From JBCBKL01 sp038521825 (GTDB taxonomy: Bacteria; Pseudomonadota; Alphaproteobacteria; Rhodobacterales; Rhodobacteraceae): 64,000 nt of DNA. The stretch is taken from the NCBI GenBank assembly GCA_038521825.1, contig JBCBKL010000008.1, positions 62,001 through 126,000 on the forward strand, in the 5' to 3' direction. Each line of letters begins with the position of its first letter. Within the stretch, counting starts at the first letter, position 1. The translations under genes were made by a program, and so were the position numbers. Below are positions 49,840 through 58,547 of the stretch, in pieces. Under the pieces are notes generated by a model. It was given only the letters and a program-made list of their open reading frames with translations, was not told the DNA's origin and searched no databases.

Positions 49840-51525
49840 CTATAACTCGTCGGGGAAATGCTTCATCGTCAGCCGGATCGGGTTGGGTGCTGCCTGCCCC
49901 AGCCCACAGATCGACGCATCGGCCATGGCCTGACACACCTCTTCCAGCAGGCCCTGATCCCAATTGTCCGCCTGCATCAGTTTGACCGCCTTTTCGCAGC
50001 CAACCCGGCAGGGCGTACACTGACCACAGCTTTCATCCTCGAAGAACCGCAGCATATTGAGCGCCGCCGCCTTGGCGCTGTCCTGACCGCTCAGCACAAC
50101 GACAGCAGCCGAGCCGATGAAGGAGCCATGTGGCTGCAGGGTATCGAAATCGAGTGGAACGTCGTTCAGGGACGCTGGCAGCAGGCCCGATGAGGGTCCG
50201 CCCGGCTGGTATGCCTTGAAGACATGCCCATCGGCCATGCCGCCCGCCGCCTCGATGATATCGGTGATCGTGGAACCCGCCGGCAATTCGTAGACGCCCG
50301 GCGTTGCGACTCGCCCCGACACCGAATAGTTGCGCAGGCCCTTCCGCCCGTTCCGTTCAACTGACGATAGGATCTCGGGCCCCTCCCGCAGAACCCGCGC
50401 GATCCAATGCAGCGTTTCGACATTGTGAACCAGCGTCGGCCGCCCAAAGATGCCAACCTGGGCCACGAATGGCGGCCGATGCCGCGGGATGCCGCGCTTG
50501 CCTTCGACTGACTCGATCATGGCGCTTTCCTCGCCGCAAATATAGGCACCTGCACCACGGCGCAGATCGATATAGCCCGGCTCGACAATACCTGCCTCTT
50601 CCAAGGCCAAGATTTCACGTCGCAGGATCTCCAGCACCGCTGGGTATTCATCGCGCATGTAGATAAAGCACGTCTGCGCCTCGACGGCCCAAGCCGCGAT
50701 CAGCATACCTTCGAGAAAGAGATGCGGCGCGCGTTCGAGAAAGTACCGATCCTTGAATGTCCCCGGCTCGCCCTCATCACCATTGACGGCAAGGTAACGG
50801 GGCCCCGGCTCGGCCCGGACGAACCGCAGTTTTTTGCCCGCCGGAAATCCCGCGCCGCCCAGACCCCGCAGGCCCGCAGACAGAACCTTATCCCAAGCCG
50901 CTTCCCAGTTTCCCTTCGCGCGCGACGCCAGCAGTGTCTCGTAACCACCCGTTTCCCGGTATTTTTCAAGGGTCTGATAGCTGGGGATAAAGGCGTGGAA
51001 ATCCTTCTGCGCAATCGCTGCATGAACCTTGGCCGGGGTCGCATGATCAATGTGACTATGACCGATCTCAAGCGCTGGCGCGGTATCACAACGACCCATG
51101 CACGGGGCGCGGACGACGCGAACCTCGGCCGGATCAAGCCCGTCTTCGAGTGCGGCCTTGAGTTGTTGCGCGCCGGCCAGCTCGCAGGAAAGGGAGTCGC
51201 AAACCCTGATGGTCAGGGCGGGCGGCGGTGTCTCACCCTCCTTCACGACATCGAAATGGGCATAGAACGACGCAACCTCATAGACCTCGGCCATCGAAAG
51301 CCGCATCTCTTCGGCCAGCGCGTGCAGGTGGGCGGCGCTCAGGTGGCCATAGGCATCCTGGATGAGGTGCAGAAACTCGATGAGCAGATCGCGTCGCCGG
51401 GGCCGATCGCCCAGAAGAGCCCGGACCTGATCCCATGCGGCATCGTCCAGCGCACGGCCCTTCGGGCGAACGCGGCCCTTGCCCCGCCCCGATTTCCAGA
51501 CCCCCTTGCGTTCATCAAGCGCCAT
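49840..51525 (-). CDS. Fused NuoE-NuoF-type NAD(P)H oxidoreductase subunit (formate dehydrogenase beta-like)
   Basis: 561 residues fusing two complex I-type modules. Residues about 20-165 are NuoE-like with the [2Fe-2S] cysteines CDSLSC and CMGRC. Residues about 170-561 are NuoF-like: GLRGLGGAGFPAGKKL (NADH), NGDEGEPGTFKDRYFLE (FMN) and ESCGQCTPCRVGCE ([4Fe-4S]). Such fusions are the beta subunits of NAD-dependent formate dehydrogenase and related enzymes. However, no molybdopterin alpha subunit, fdhD or fdsD is encoded nearby; it stands alone next to ftsY. The partner is probably elsewhere in the genome. Confidence 0.87.
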   Translation of the reverse strand: MALDERKGVWKSGRGKGRVRPKGRALDDAAWDQVRALLGDRPRRRDLLIEFLHLIQDAYGHLSAAHLHALAEEMRLSMAEVYEVASFYAHFDVVKEGETPPPALTIRVCDSLSCELAGAQQLKAALEDGLDPAEVRVVRAPCMGRCDTAPALEIGHSHIDHATPAKVHAAIAQKDFHAFIPSYQTLEKYRETGGYETLLASRAKGNWEAAWDKVLSAGLRGLGGAGFPAGKKLRFVRAEPGPRYLAVNGDEGEPGTFKDRYFLERAPHLFLEGMLIAAWAVEAQTCFIYMRDEYPAVLEILRREILALEEAGIVEPGYIDLRRGAGAYICGEESAMIESVEGKRGIPRHRPPFVAQVGIFGRPTLVHNVETLHWIARVLREGPEILSSVERNGRKGLRNYSVSGRVATPGVYELPAGSTITDIIEAAGGMADGHVFKAYQPGGPSSGLLPASLNDVPLDFDTLQPHGSFIGSAAVVVLSGQDSAKAAALNMLRFFEDESCGQCTPCRVGCEKAVKLMQADNWDQGLLEEVCQAMADASICGLGQAAPNPIRLTMKHFPDEL

Positions 51526-51555
51526 GCCGCTCTCCTGCCAGTTCTGGGGGGCAAA

Positions 51556-51723
51556 CTAGCAAAACTGCCGGGCTACGCTCAGCCCAAAAACGACACATCC
51601 GGGCCCAAAGAAGCAGCGCAGCTCCACGATCCCGTCCCGCAATTTCTTATCGGTGGCAAAAAGGCGCACGGTCACGTCAAGTTGGCTGTTCCTGCCCCGC
51701 AGGGTCTGAAAGAGTGACGCCAT
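51556..51723 (-). CDS. Possible small protein upstream of the NuoEF-type gene
   Basis: A 55-residue frame (MASLFQTLRGRNSQLDVTVRLF ... GLSVARQFC) begins with an ATG at 51723 preceded by AGAGG at 7 bases and ends 30 bases before the NuoE-NuoF-type gene. It overlaps the start of the divergent gene at 51722 by two bases. Composition is not clearly coding, and no family is recognised. Confidence 0.25.
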   Translation of the reverse strand: MASLFQTLRGRNSQLDVTVRLFATDKKLRDGIVELRCFFGPGCVVFGLSVARQFC

Positions 51724-52114
51724 GACATACCTCTTTGCGTTCATGCTCGCCCTGCTGCCGGTGATGGCACCAGCCGATACCATGTCAGCCTCCGAGTTCG
51801 AGGCCTACACGACCGGCAAGACCCTGTTCTATGGCCGCGGCGGAGAATCCTACGGTGTCGAGGAATACCTCGAGAACCGCCGCGTGCGCTGGTCGTTTCT
51901 GGATGGAGAATGCAAGGACGGGTATTGGTACGAAAGCGGGCCGCTCATCTGTTTCGTCTACGAAGACCGCCCCGATCCGCAATGCTGGACCTTTCGGCTT
52001 GGAGCAAGGGGGCTGACAGCGCAGTTCGCGGGCGATGACAGCAGCGTCGATCTCTACGAAGCACGTGAGAAAAACGACGAAATGGTCTGCCTTGGGCCCA
52101 AGGTAGGGGTCTAA
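51722..52114 (+). CDS. Small exported protein of unknown function
   Basis: 130-residue precursor. MTYLFAFMLALLPVMAPADT is a signal peptide. The mature part of about 110 residues has ASEFEAYTTGKTLFYGRGGESYGVEEYLENRRVRWSFLDGECKDGYWY and three Cys (GEC, ICFVY, QCWTF plus a fourth near the C-terminus). The pattern of acidic and aromatic residues recalls small beta-rich periplasmic proteins found singly in Rhodobacteraceae. No family name is known to me. Confidence 0.68.
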   Translation: MTYLFAFMLALLPVMAPADTMSASEFEAYTTGKTLFYGRGGESYGVEEYLENRRVRWSFLDGECKDGYWYESGPLICFVYEDRPDPQCWTFRLGARGLTAQFAGDDSSVDLYEAREKNDEMVCLGPKVGV

Positions 52115-52301
52115 GAGACTATCGGCGACCGGCAGACCAGCACCAAACATTTCTTAGAGATCCAAGCAAACGACGTTGGCCGGATCTGACCCTCGGCGAC
52201 AGTTTTTTCAGACAGCGAAACTGGCGGCTCTTTTACAATGAAGATGCCGCTGATCGCCCTACAACTGACTGATCGACGACCAGTTCACAGGCCTGCCTTT
52301 C

Positions 52302-53492
52302 ATGTCAGCGGCATCCATTCTTCGAAACCGCAATTTCGCGGGCCTTTTGTTGGCCAATACAATCCTTGGAGCGGCATTTCCTATTCAGCTCATTCTGGGG
52401 GGATTGGCAGGGTTGGCGTTAGCACCAAGCCCGACGCTCGCCACCTTACCGTCTTCGGTCCAAACCATGGCAGGTATGGTTGCAGCGGCACCGTTTTCGC
52501 TGCTTATGGCGCGGATGGGCCGACCGGCCGGCTTTGCCATCGGTGGTTTGATGACGCTCGCCGGGGCGGTCACCGCCATACAGGCCCTATATTCGCAGAA
52601 CTTCGCCCTACTTTGCGCGGCGCATTTCTTGATGGGGGCGGGCTGGGCGTCGTTCCAGTACTTTCGCTTCGCTGCGGGAGAGTTGGTCGATACGAACTGG
52701 AGACCGGTTGCGATCTCGCTGATGCTCAGTTCGCTTCTGATCTCGGCGGTTGCCGGACCACAGGTCTTCATTACTGCGAAAGACGCGCTCGCCCCGATCC
52801 CATTTGCAGGCGCATATGCAGCAACCGGTTTGGTCGCGGTGCTTGGCCTTGTCCCCCTCACTGCCGTTCGGATGCCGCGGTCCAAGCAGGGCGTGACGGC
52901 TGAACCGAAGGGCAGATTTTCCGCGCTGACCGCGCTCCGTCGCCGTAGCATCAGGCGGTCCGTGGGAATCGCAGCCGTATCACAGGGCGTCATGGTTTTT
53001 CTTATGATCCCGACACCGATTGCGATGGTCGACTGTGGGTTCAGTGAAGATACCGCCAGCGATGTCGTGCGCTGGCACATTGTCGCGATGTTTGCTCCAA
53101 GCTTCTTCACCGGTTTCTTGATCAAGCGGTTCGGAGCGCAAAACATTGCGATGTACGGCCTTGTCATGATCATCGCAGCAGCTGTCGCGGCCGCGCTCGG
53201 CCTTTCCGCGACGAACTTTTATGGCTCTTTGATAGTCTTGGGCATTGGGTGGAACTTCGGCTTCATCGGCGCCACGACAATGCTCGACGCGGCAGTGTCT
53301 GAGGCTGAGAAGGCTGCAGTGCAGGGCGCCAATGATACAATCATCGCGCTCGTTTCCACGCTCTGTGCCTTTATCGCTGGCGTAGTTGTTTCAAGCTTGG
53401 GGTGGGCGGTTCTCGCCCTGATATCCGGTGGCGTCGTTGTTCTGACTCTCGCAACGTTGATCGCCGGCCGGGCGACGGCAGTGGAGACTTAG
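52302..53492 (+). CDS. Major facilitator superfamily transporter
   Basis: 396-residue protein with 12 hydrophobic segments. The N-half has LLMARMGRPAGFAIGGLMTLAGAVTAI, in the position of the MFS loop 2-3, and the C-half has FTGFLIKRFGAQNIAMYGLVMIIAAAV. Substrate unknown. There is no clear ribosome-binding site before the ATG at 52302. The 187 bases before it (52115-52301) contain no feature I can support. Codon use appears slightly less GC-biased than that of neighbours, which may hint at later acquisition. Confidence 0.85.
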   Translation: MSAASILRNRNFAGLLLANTILGAAFPIQLILGGLAGLALAPSPTLATLPSSVQTMAGMVAAAPFSLLMARMGRPAGFAIGGLMTLAGAVTAIQALYSQNFALLCAAHFLMGAGWASFQYFRFAAGELVDTNWRPVAISLMLSSLLISAVAGPQVFITAKDALAPIPFAGAYAATGLVAVLGLVPLTAVRMPRSKQGVTAEPKGRFSALTALRRRSIRRSVGIAAVSQGVMVFLMIPTPIAMVDCGFSEDTASDVVRWHIVAMFAPSFFTGFLIKRFGAQNIAMYGLVMIIAAAVAAALGLSATNFYGSLIVLGIGWNFGFIGATTMLDAAVSEAEKAAVQGANDTIIALVSTLCAFIAGVVVSSLGWAVLALISGGVVVLTLATLIAGRATAVET

Positions 53493-53514
53493 GCAGCTAC
53501 AGCCCCTTGGCGGA

Positions 53515-54291
53515 CTAGCGCCCTTCGAAACTTGGTTTGCGCTTTTCGTTGAAGGCCAGCACGCCCTCCATGAAATCGCGGGATTTGCCGCAGCTGCCCT
53601 GCTCTTTCGCCTCGAGCGCGAGCTGCGCGTGCAGATCGTTCTGCCACGACCCGCGAATGACCCGCTTGATTGCGCCGTAGGCGGCGGTCGGGCCGTCGGC
53701 CAGCGTCCGGGCGCGGGCCTGCCAATGGGCCTTGAAGTCATCGTCCGACACCGCCTCCCAGATCAGGCCCCATTGATCGGCCTGCCGCGCGCTGATCTTG
53801 TCGGCAAAAAGCGCGGCACCCATGGCCTTGGCCATCCCCATCGTGCGGGGCAGTACATAGGTCCCACCTGCATCCGGGATTAGCCCGAGTCGGGCAAAGG
53901 CCTGCAGGAAATAGGCGCTTTCGGTAGCGATCACCACGTCGCACGCCAGAGCAAGATTGGCACCCGCCCCGGCGGCCGCGCCATTCACGGCGGCGATGGT
54001 CGGAACCGAACTGTTGGTGATGACGTCAAGCATCGGCGCGTATTCCTCGCGCAGCGTCCGTTCCAGATCGAGCTGGGATGCGTTGGACCGGTCGCCCAGA
54101 TCCTGACCCGAGCAGAACGCACGCCCCGACCCGGTCAGCACGATGACCCGCGCCTTGGTCCCGGCCCACTGAACCGCATGCTGGATCTCGGCCCGCATTT
54201 GCGTCGTGAGGGCGTTCATGACCTCGGGTCGGTTCAGCGTAAGCGTCGCGACACCCTCTGTCAGATCAACGGAAATTGTCTGGTATTCCAT
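53515..54291 (-). CDS. Enoyl-CoA hydratase/isomerase (PaaG-like)
   Basis: 258-residue crotonase-family protein. GRAFCSGQDLGDR at about residues 55-67 and NGAAAGAGANLALACD at about 103-118 form the CoA and oxyanion sites; AYFLQAFARLGLIPDAGGTYVLPR follows. The QDLGDR motif and overall fit suggest PaaG, the isomerase of ring-1,2-epoxyphenylacetyl-CoA in phenylacetate breakdown. No other paa genes are nearby, so a different enoyl-CoA substrate is possible. Located 69 bases downstream of ccmH. Confidence 0.85.
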   Translation of the reverse strand: MEYQTISVDLTEGVATLTLNRPEVMNALTTQMRAEIQHAVQWAGTKARVIVLTGSGRAFCSGQDLGDRSNASQLDLERTLREEYAPMLDVITNSSVPTIAAVNGAAAGAGANLALACDVVIATESAYFLQAFARLGLIPDAGGTYVLPRTMGMAKAMGAALFADKISARQADQWGLIWEAVSDDDFKAHWQARARTLADGPTAAYGAIKRVIRGSWQNDLHAQLALEAKEQGSCGKSRDFMEGVLAFNEKRKPSFEGR

Positions 54292-54360
54292 ACCCGGCCC
54301 TCCAAAATTGTTAAGAAATTCATATCAGTCGGACGCGGTCTGACCATAAGGAACGGCACG

Positions 54361-54813
54361 TCACTCCTTGAGAATTTCTTTGAGACGCGCCTCTTCTTCC
54401 GCTGATAAGGCCGCTTCCCGGCGGCCTTTCGCGGTCGATTGCCCCCTCAGAAATCCATAGGCCACCCCACCAGCGATCAGCAGCATCAGGGGACCGGCAG
54501 CCCACAGGATCAGATTGGTTCCGGATTTGGGTGGGTCCATCAGAACGAATTCACCATACCGTTCGACAAAGAACGCCCTGACCTCTGCATCGCTGTCACC
54601 CGCAACGATCCGTTCGCGGATCATGCGCCGGGCATCGACGGCCCATTGCGCGTTGGACGATGCCAGCGCCTCGGACTGGCAGACGACGCAGCGCAGTTCG
54701 GCATCGAGCGTCCGCGCCCGAGCCTCGAGCGCGGGATCGTCAAGCATCTCGGACGGGTCCAGCGCATAGGCAGGGGTGGCAAGGAGAAGACCCAGAAGCA
54801 GGACGCGTATCAT
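54361..54813 (-). CDS. ccmH: Cytochrome c-type biogenesis protein CcmH
   Basis: 150-residue periplasmic thiol protein of system I cytochrome c maturation. Signal peptide MIRVLLLGLLLATPAYA; the redox motif LRCVVCQSEALASSNAQWAVDARRMIRERI has the paired Cys that reduce or bind apocytochrome c; a C-terminal transmembrane helix (LILWAAGPLMLLIAGGVAYG) anchors it. It acts with CcmF to present apocytochrome c. Overlaps ccmF by four bases. Confidence 0.94.
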   Translation of the reverse strand: MIRVLLLGLLLATPAYALDPSEMLDDPALEARARTLDAELRCVVCQSEALASSNAQWAVDARRMIRERIVAGDSDAEVRAFFVERYGEFVLMDPPKSGTNLILWAAGPLMLLIAGGVAYGFLRGQSTAKGRREAALSAEEEARLKEILKE

Positions 54814-56771
54814 TCCGCCGGCACCGGGCTGGCCTTGGGTTTCCGGGCACCTGCCGCTACACGGAACCGCCGGTCGGACAAGCTGAAGAGCCCACCAAGC
54901 GCCATCAGGCCCGACCCGATCCAGATCCAGTTGGTGAGCGGCTTGATATAGGTTCGAACAGCCCAGCCCCCGGCATCCTGCGGGTCACCGATCACGACAT
55001 AAACGTCCCGGGCGAGGTCATAGTCGATGGCGGCCTCGGTCGTAGGCATCTGCGCGACAGGATAGATCCGTTTTTCCGGACGAAGCCGGGCAATCTCGCG
55101 TCCGTTTTGCTGCAACGTGATGAAGCCCATGGTCGAGAGATAATTCGGCCCTTCGACCCGCTGCACATCCTCAAGGGTAAGGGTATAGCTGCCCACGTCA
55201 AAGGGCTCGCCGATCTGGGCGACGCGGATGTCTTCCTGCTGCCATGCAGTAAGACCCGCAACACCCAACATCGTGACCCCAAGGCCTGAATGGGCAATCG
55301 CCTTGCCCCAATCAGCCCGTGGCAGGCGCAAGAGACGCGCCGCGCCCGACCGCCCCGTCCGGGTCCATAGATCAATGGCCGCACCCATAACCAGCCATGC
55401 GCCAAGGAACATCCCAACCGGCCCGACAAGGCTGCGCCCGGTCTGCATAGCCCAGACCAGCCCGCCGATGGCAAGGGCCAGAACGAACACATAGCGCAGC
55501 GGACGGAACGCCCGCGCAACGCTGGCCCGTTTCCATGGCATCATAGCACCCACCGGAAGGATAAGCCCCAGAAGCACCATGAACGGCGTAAAGGCCATGT
55601 CGAAGAAGGGCGGCCCGACGCTGAGCTTGCGGTCAAAGAACATCTCCGCCACGAGCGGCCACATCGTCCCCACAAAGACCACGAAACAGCTCACGGCAAG
55701 CAGCACATTGTTCGCCACCAAGGCACTTTCGCGGCTGACAAAGCCGAACACGCCCCGGGACTCCATCGCGCCTGCGCGGGCGGCAAACAACGTCAGCGCC
55801 CCGCCCATAAAGAACGCGAGGATCATCAGGATGAACACGCCCCGCTCGGGATCGTTTGCAAAGGCATGGACCGAAGTCAGAAGGCCCGAGCGCACGATGA
55901 ACGTCCCGATCAGCGAAAAGCCGAAGGCAAGGATGGCTAGCAGGATCGTCCAGCTTTTGAGGCTTTCACGCTTTTCTACCACGATAGCCGAGTGCAGAAG
56001 TGCGGCGGCCAAAAGCCAGGGCATGAAAGACGCGTTCTCGACCGGGTCCCAGAACCAGAAGCCGCCCCAGCCCAGTTCGTAATAGGCCCACCATGACCCA
56101 AGCGCGATGCCAATGGTGAGGAACACCCACGCTGCCAGCGTCCATGGCCGTACCCAGCGGCCCCAGGCCGCATCAACGCGCCCCTCGATCAGGGCGGCGA
56201 CGGCAAAGGAAAATGCCATGCTCAGGCCCACATAGCCGAGGTAGAGAAATGGCGGGTGAAAGGCGAGACCCGGATCCTGCAAGAGCGGGTTCAGATCCTG
56301 CCCGTCAAAGGGCGGAACAGCGAGCCGCAGGAACGGGTTCGATGTAAAGAGGATGAAGGCAAAGAACGCGACCGCGATGGCCGATTGCACGGCCAGCACC
56401 CGCGCCCGCAACGTCGGCGGCAGGTTCGATCCGAACCACGCGGCCATCGCGCCAAACAGGCTAACGATCAAAACCCACAGCAACATGGAGCCTTCGTGGT
56501 TCCCCCATGTCCCCGAAATCTTGTAGATAAGCGGCTTTGCCGAATGACTGTTCAGCGTCACAAGGCGCAGGCTGAAATCGGACGTGATAAAGGCCCACAT
56601 CAGCGCGCCAAAGGCAAAGGCCGTCAGCAGGAACTGAGCCGTCGCTGCCGGTTCAGCGACCGCCATCCATCCCGGCCAGCGTCGATACGCCCCGATGAGT
56701 GGGATGACCGTCTGCACGATGGCGACGACAAAGGCGAGGATCAGGGCGAAGTGGCCGAGTTCTGTGATCAT
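54810..56771 (-). CDS. ccmF: Heme lyase CcmF
   Basis: 653-residue polytopic membrane protein that ligates heme to apocytochrome c. The WWD domain is exact: GSWWAYYELGWGGFWFWDPVENASFMPW (about residues 226-253, abbreviated here by key residues WAYYELGWGG and FWDPVENASFMPW). Conserved His residues flank it (SGTWGNHEGSMLLW, ALLHSAIVVE). About 14-15 transmembrane segments. Overlaps ccmH by four bases; preceded by the holin gene after 74 bases instead of by ccmE. Confidence 0.96.
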   Translation of the reverse strand: MITELGHFALILAFVVAIVQTVIPLIGAYRRWPGWMAVAEPAATAQFLLTAFAFGALMWAFITSDFSLRLVTLNSHSAKPLIYKISGTWGNHEGSMLLWVLIVSLFGAMAAWFGSNLPPTLRARVLAVQSAIAVAFFAFILFTSNPFLRLAVPPFDGQDLNPLLQDPGLAFHPPFLYLGYVGLSMAFSFAVAALIEGRVDAAWGRWVRPWTLAAWVFLTIGIALGSWWAYYELGWGGFWFWDPVENASFMPWLLAAALLHSAIVVEKRESLKSWTILLAILAFGFSLIGTFIVRSGLLTSVHAFANDPERGVFILMILAFFMGGALTLFAARAGAMESRGVFGFVSRESALVANNVLLAVSCFVVFVGTMWPLVAEMFFDRKLSVGPPFFDMAFTPFMVLLGLILPVGAMMPWKRASVARAFRPLRYVFVLALAIGGLVWAMQTGRSLVGPVGMFLGAWLVMGAAIDLWTRTGRSGAARLLRLPRADWGKAIAHSGLGVTMLGVAGLTAWQQEDIRVAQIGEPFDVGSYTLTLEDVQRVEGPNYLSTMGFITLQQNGREIARLRPEKRIYPVAQMPTTEAAIDYDLARDVYVVIGDPQDAGGWAVRTYIKPLTNWIWIGSGLMALGGLFSLSDRRFRVAAGARKPKASPVPAE

Positions 56772-56845
56772 GCCTTACTTTATAGGAAAGGCCCGGCGCC
56801 GCGCCAATGGGTCATCGGGGGCCTTGGATCACAATGACGCGGGGG

Positions 56846-57418
56846 TCAGGCCGCTTTTCGCCACGCCTCCAGCGCGGCATTGGCATCGGGCAGCAGCGAA
56901 GCCGAGGCAAGGCGGACATCACCAGCCGTGTCCGCCGCGCCCACAGCGTTGTGACGCATCTCCCGCAGGGCCTCGATGTTCTCCATGACCTGCGGGACAT
57001 GCGCCATGGTCTGGACGATCTGGCGCTGGAACTCCTGCGCCTTCACCTGGTGGCGCGCGCCGAAATAGAAGCTGACGATCACGCCCAGCAGCCACCACAG
57101 CGGCTCTGGCACCAGCGCGATTCCTTGCATCCGCTCGGCAAACCAGAGGGGGGCCACCATGGCCGAAACGAAAAGACCCAGCGTCCCAAGGGCCAGCGCC
57201 GGGCGGGGCAAGCGATTCAGACCGTCCATGAAGCGATCAAAGTTGCCCTTGCGCTCAACCAGGAACTCCTGACCCAACTGATCCATTGCCTGCATCTGAA
57301 CTTGCGCACCGCGCCGGCCACCGGTCTCTGCGTTCTCGCGAAAAACCTCGACGGTCTCGCGCACCATGTTACGCCCGCCGCCAAAGAGTACGCCGAATAC
57401 CCGTTCAATCAGACCCAT
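56846..57418 (-). CDS. Holin-family protein (three transmembrane type)
   Basis: 190-residue protein resembling Holin_3TMs (PF11351): a basic/Gln-rich N-terminal region, then LALGTLGLFVSAMVAPLWF and LWWLLGVIVSFYFGARHQVK as membrane segments, with a hydrophilic C-terminus. Overlaps the muramidase gene by 10 bases, so the two form a lysis pair. In Rhodobacter capsulatus a holin/endolysin pair outside the main cluster releases gene transfer agent particles; this pair looks like its equivalent. Embedded between ccmE and ccmF on the same strand. Confidence 0.8.
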   Translation of the reverse strand: MGLIERVFGVLFGGGRNMVRETVEVFRENAETGGRRGAQVQMQAMDQLGQEFLVERKGNFDRFMDGLNRLPRPALALGTLGLFVSAMVAPLWFAERMQGIALVPEPLWWLLGVIVSFYFGARHQVKAQEFQRQIVQTMAHVPQVMENIEALREMRHNAVGAADTAGDVRLASASLLPDANAALEAWRKAA

Positions 57419-58020
57419 GACGCAACCCTCTGCTGAAACGCCGCTGCCGACAGATGATACCGGGGCGAAATGAACTCCTCGGCGCGCTTGATCCAGCCGC
57501 CTTTGCCCCCTGCCCGGGTACGCGCGTATTTGCGCGAAGCGGGGCGATGATCAGCGATGCGGAAATAATAGTTCCGGCGTGCGATGCCGTATGCATCGGC
57601 CAAATGGTCCGGCGCCGTTTCATCGGCGGCATGCGCCGCACCGATGCTCTGCGGCCCCAGGGCACCGTCAACGGTGACGACATGTCCCATCTCGTTGAGC
57701 AACCGCTGCAAAATCTTGATCGCGTTGCCACCCGCATTGACATACATGTCAAACACGGTGGCGTGCAGGGGCCGGGGCAGTTCCCCGATGCGGGGGCGGT
57801 GGAAGTAGTGGCGGATAAAGATGTCGACCGCCTGCGCCTTGGTCAGCCGCCGCACATCGTGCGTATCGACATCGCCATCCCCGTCCAGATCCAAGCGCAG
57901 CCGGCGCATGGTGTGGATCGTCACCCCATAATTGGTGGCCCCGCCCGGATCGTCGGGATCGTTCACATAGCCGCCCTCGCGGACGACGATTTCGTCGGCA
58001 ATTTCTCTGACGGTCTGCAT
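57409..58020 (-). CDS. Holin-associated N-acetylmuramidase (glycoside hydrolase 108 type) with EF-hand-like loop
   Basis: 203-residue endolysin. The GH108 motif VVREGGYVNDPDDPGGATNYGVTIHTM has catalytic Glu15 and the GG-x-x-N-DP-x-DPGG-x-T-N-x-G-[VI]-T core; the C-terminal PG_binding_3 part has MYVNAGGNAIKILQRLLNEMG. Between them residues 44-55 form a complete EF-hand loop (D44, D46, D48, G49, V51, D55), as in dockerins, replacing the shorter loop of phage homologues. No signal peptide: export must rely on the holin encoded next. Calcium control of lysis is an inference. Confidence 0.87.
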   Translation of the reverse strand: MQTVREIADEIVVREGGYVNDPDDPGGATNYGVTIHTMRRLRLDLDGDGDVDTHDVRRLTKAQAVDIFIRHYFHRPRIGELPRPLHATVFDMYVNAGGNAIKILQRLLNEMGHVVTVDGALGPQSIGAAHAADETAPDHLADAYGIARRNYYFRIADHRPASRKYARTRAGGKGGWIKRAEEFISPRYHLSAAAFQQRVASWV

Positions 58021-58094
58021 CGCTGGCCTCGTCGCCTGTATGACGGCGTTAAGGAGGCCAGAGATTGGTTAACGTCCGCTACCGGACCGTACGC

Positions 58095-58538
58095 TCACCC
58101 CTCGGGCGCGCGATAGACACCCTGCTCTTTGAGGGCATCCACCACCTCGGCAGGCATGTAGGTTTCGTCGTGTTTGGCAAGGATTTCAGTCGCTTCAAAC
58201 ACACCGTCGATGTATGTACCTGTGCCCACCATGCCCTCATTCTCGGCAAAGAGATCAGGCAGGACCCCAGTGTAAACCACAGGCACCGAAGCACCCCCAT
58301 CGGTCACGACAAAGCGGATGCTCTCGCCCTGACCGCGTATGATCGACCCTTCCTCGACCAATCCGCCGATCCGGAACACCTCGGTCGGACCGGGGGGTTC
58401 GGCGATGATCTGGCTGGGTGCGCGGAAGAAATTTATACCGTCGCGCATGGCATACCCGATTAGCGCGGTCGACAGGGCCAGCGCGACAAAAGCCACAACG
58501 ATAATCTGGATCCGGCGTTGTTTCTTGAGCGATTTCAT
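58095..58538 (-). CDS. ccmE: Cytochrome c maturation heme chaperone CcmE
   Basis: 147-residue periplasmic heme chaperone of system I. An N-terminal anchor (IIVVAFVALALSTALIGYAM) is followed by a beta-barrel with FRIGGLVEEGSIIR and VVYTGVLPDLFAENEGMVGTG. The heme-binding segment ILAKHDETYMP supplies the conserved His and Tyr that hold heme covalently. It sits 9 bases after argC and 74 bases before the muramidase gene. Confidence 0.96.
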   Translation of the reverse strand: MKSLKKQRRIQIIVVAFVALALSTALIGYAMRDGINFFRAPSQIIAEPPGPTEVFRIGGLVEEGSIIRGQGESIRFVVTDGGASVPVVYTGVLPDLFAENEGMVGTGTYIDGVFEATEILAKHDETYMPAEVVDALKEQGVYRAPEG

Positions 58539-58547
58539 CAGCGCACC

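Noticed and set aside
49840..51525. Reading the NuoE-NuoF fusion as part of a complex I operon
   Set aside because: No other nuo genes lie nearby, and complex I NuoE and NuoF are usually separate proteins.
56846..58020. A prophage remnant at the holin/muramidase pair
   Set aside because: No integrase, capsid, tail or attachment site is present; both genes fit the neighbouring operon in direction and spacing.
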